From: Pedobacter aquatilis
GTDB lineage: Bacteria; Bacteroidota; Bacteroidia; Sphingobacteriales; Sphingobacteriaceae
NCBI RefSeq assembly: GCF_030409415.1
Contig: NZ_JAUFPW010000011.1
Coordinates: 62,001-126,000 of the forward strand
DNA length: 64,000 nucleotides
Direction of reading: 5' to 3'
In this document: positions 63,413-64,000 of the stretch, piece after piece
Position numbering within the stretch: position 1 is the first letter of the stretch
Layout of the letters: each line of letters opens with the position of its first letter
The notes under the pieces: model-generated
Told to the model about the DNA's origin: nothing
Database searches by the model: none
What the model saw: only the letters and a program-made list of their open reading frames with translations
Made by a program: the position numbers and the translations under genes

Positions 63413-63841
63413 TTATTTATTTGAATTCATTAGTAAACTTTCTAACGCAAGGCGATAGCCATTCATTCCAAATCCGGTTAAAACTCCCTGGCAATTTTTG
63501 CCGGTTAGCGATGTATGCCTAAATTCTTCTCTGGCGTAAATATTTGAAATATGTACCTCAACAACAGGTGCCTTGATTGCTGCAATTGCATCTGCAATAG
63601 CAACAGAAGTATGTGTGTAACCGCCCGCATTTAAAATAATTCCATCAAAAGAAAATCCAACTTCGTGAAGTTTGTTAATAATTTCACCTTCAACATTGCT
63701 TTGGTAATATTCAATTTCTACAATTGTATAAATGGCTTTTAATTCCTTAATATAATCTTCGATGCTTGTATTTCCATAAATTGAAGGTTCTCTTACACCC
63801 AAAAGATTGAGATTTGGACCGTTGATAATTTGTACTTTCAT
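63413..63841 (-). CDS. aroQ: 3-dehydroquinate dehydratase, type II
   Basis: 142 residues. It begins KVQIINGPNLNLLGVREPSIYG (catalytic Tyr in the YG) and has QSNVEGEIINKLHE, ILNAGGYTHTSVAIADA and the catalytic His in PVVEVHISNIYAREEFRH. It converts 3-dehydroquinate to 3-dehydroshikimate in aromatic biosynthesis. It is divergent from the XerD-like gene. Confidence 0.96.
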   Translation of the reverse strand: MKVQIINGPNLNLLGVREPSIYGNTSIEDYIKELKAIYTIVEIEYYQSNVEGEIINKLHEVGFSFDGIILNAGGYTHTSVAIADAIAAIKAPVVEVHISNIYAREEFRHTSLTGKNCQGVLTGFGMNGYRLALESLLMNSNK

Positions 63842-63867
63842 TTTGATTTTTATCGCATTATTTATTG

Positions 63868-63883
63868 TAACGTTGCAATGTTA
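63868..63883. promoter_or_regulatory. Near-perfect 16-bp palindrome in the aroQ-xerD divergent region
   Basis: TAACGTTGCAATGTTA is self-complementary apart from one pair. It is a plausible operator for the divergent genes aroQ and xerD, but no regulator is known. Confidence 0.4.
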
Positions 63884-63904
63884 TAAAAAAATCTCAAACA
63901 AAAC

Positions 63905-64000
63905 ATGCTTTGGCAAACATATATTAAAGGATTTAAAAGCTACATAAAATTAGAGCGCTCATTGTCGGGTAATTCTGTTAATGCTTACTTAAACGATGTT
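63905..64000 (+). CDS. xerD: XerD-type tyrosine recombinase, N-terminal fragment
   Basis: The 32 visible residues (LWQTYIKGFKSYIKLERSLS then GNSVNAYLNDV) match the start of the N-terminal core-binding domain of XerC/XerD, in which S-x-N-T/S-x-x-x-Y is conserved. Catalytic residues lie outside the window. It would resolve chromosome dimers at dif. An aroQ neighbour is common in this phylum. Confidence 0.75.
   Translation, partial: MLWQTYIKGFKSYIKLERSLSGNSVNAYLNDV

Overview
The window is AT-rich chromosomal DNA that looks like a member of the Bacteroidota, most likely a Sphingobacteriaceae (Pedobacter-like) organism. Several independent signs point there. Many genes have an upstream TAnnTTTG -7 element, and few have a Shine-Dalgarno. 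There is a type IX secretion pair (PorP/SprF-like protein plus a CHU_C-sorted surface protein). Bacteroidota-type genes such as an Hc1-like mini-histone and WbqC are present. Nothing resembles a prophage, plasmid or transposase. The assignment is inferred from gene content; no marker-gene comparison could be run.

Layout. 1-2.6 kb: tail of a sugar MFS transporter, GmhB-type phosphatase, transaldolase-like aldolase and the SRP RNA, between TTCG-rich repeats. 2.6-8.6 kb: gltBD glutamate synthase operon. 8.7-16 kb: metallophosphoesterase, GAF histidine kinase, a convergent pair (GH130 protein facing a GT4 plus alpha/alpha-barrel fusion) and Ku, then a ~111-bp tandem repeat array. 16.4-23 kb: lipoprotein esterase, tiny basic protein, MscS channel, response regulator, and a light-sensing unit (bacteriophytochrome, response regulator, heme oxygenase) followed by the Hc1-like protein. 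23.4-36 kb: mostly housekeeping and repair genes (CrtA-like protein, fRMsr, 3-methyladenine glycosylase, PNPOx-like protein, kynureninase-bestrophin-HDAC-like-TruC run, MATE, AlbA_2 protein, DUF4442, MFS, HemF).

36.1-41.7 kb holds the most interesting block. Endonuclease V is divergent from a putative metal-responsive cluster: a MerC-like membrane protein, a 57-aa lipoprotein, a LolD/FtsX-type ABC transporter whose permease has a His-rich loop, three overlapping DUF3299-like secreted CxxC proteins, a Fur-family (Zur-like) regulator, and a fourth DUF3299-like paralogue. A GCAA-N5-TTGC inverted repeat lies inside the core promoter of the first gene, so the set reads as a Fur/Zur-controlled metal acquisition or delivery system. 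The metal (zinc is the best guess) is inference.

41.7-50.1 kb: small membrane protein, two paralogous TPR proteins behind gyrA, a TetA-like pump divergent from gyrA, and a PIN-PhoH protein. Upstream of the PIN-PhoH gene, on its strand, is a 710-bp gap containing several strong hairpins and an intrinsic terminator, a candidate structured RNA or attenuated leader. 50.8-64 kb: FUSC-family membrane protein, the type IX secretion pair, Ohr, two magnesium transporters (MgtE, CorA), WbqC, lipid A-type acyltransferase plus GT2 glycosyltransferase, a TlpA-like thioredoxin, AroQ and the start of a XerD-type recombinase. I recognised no tRNA, rRNA, CRISPR array or insertion sequence.
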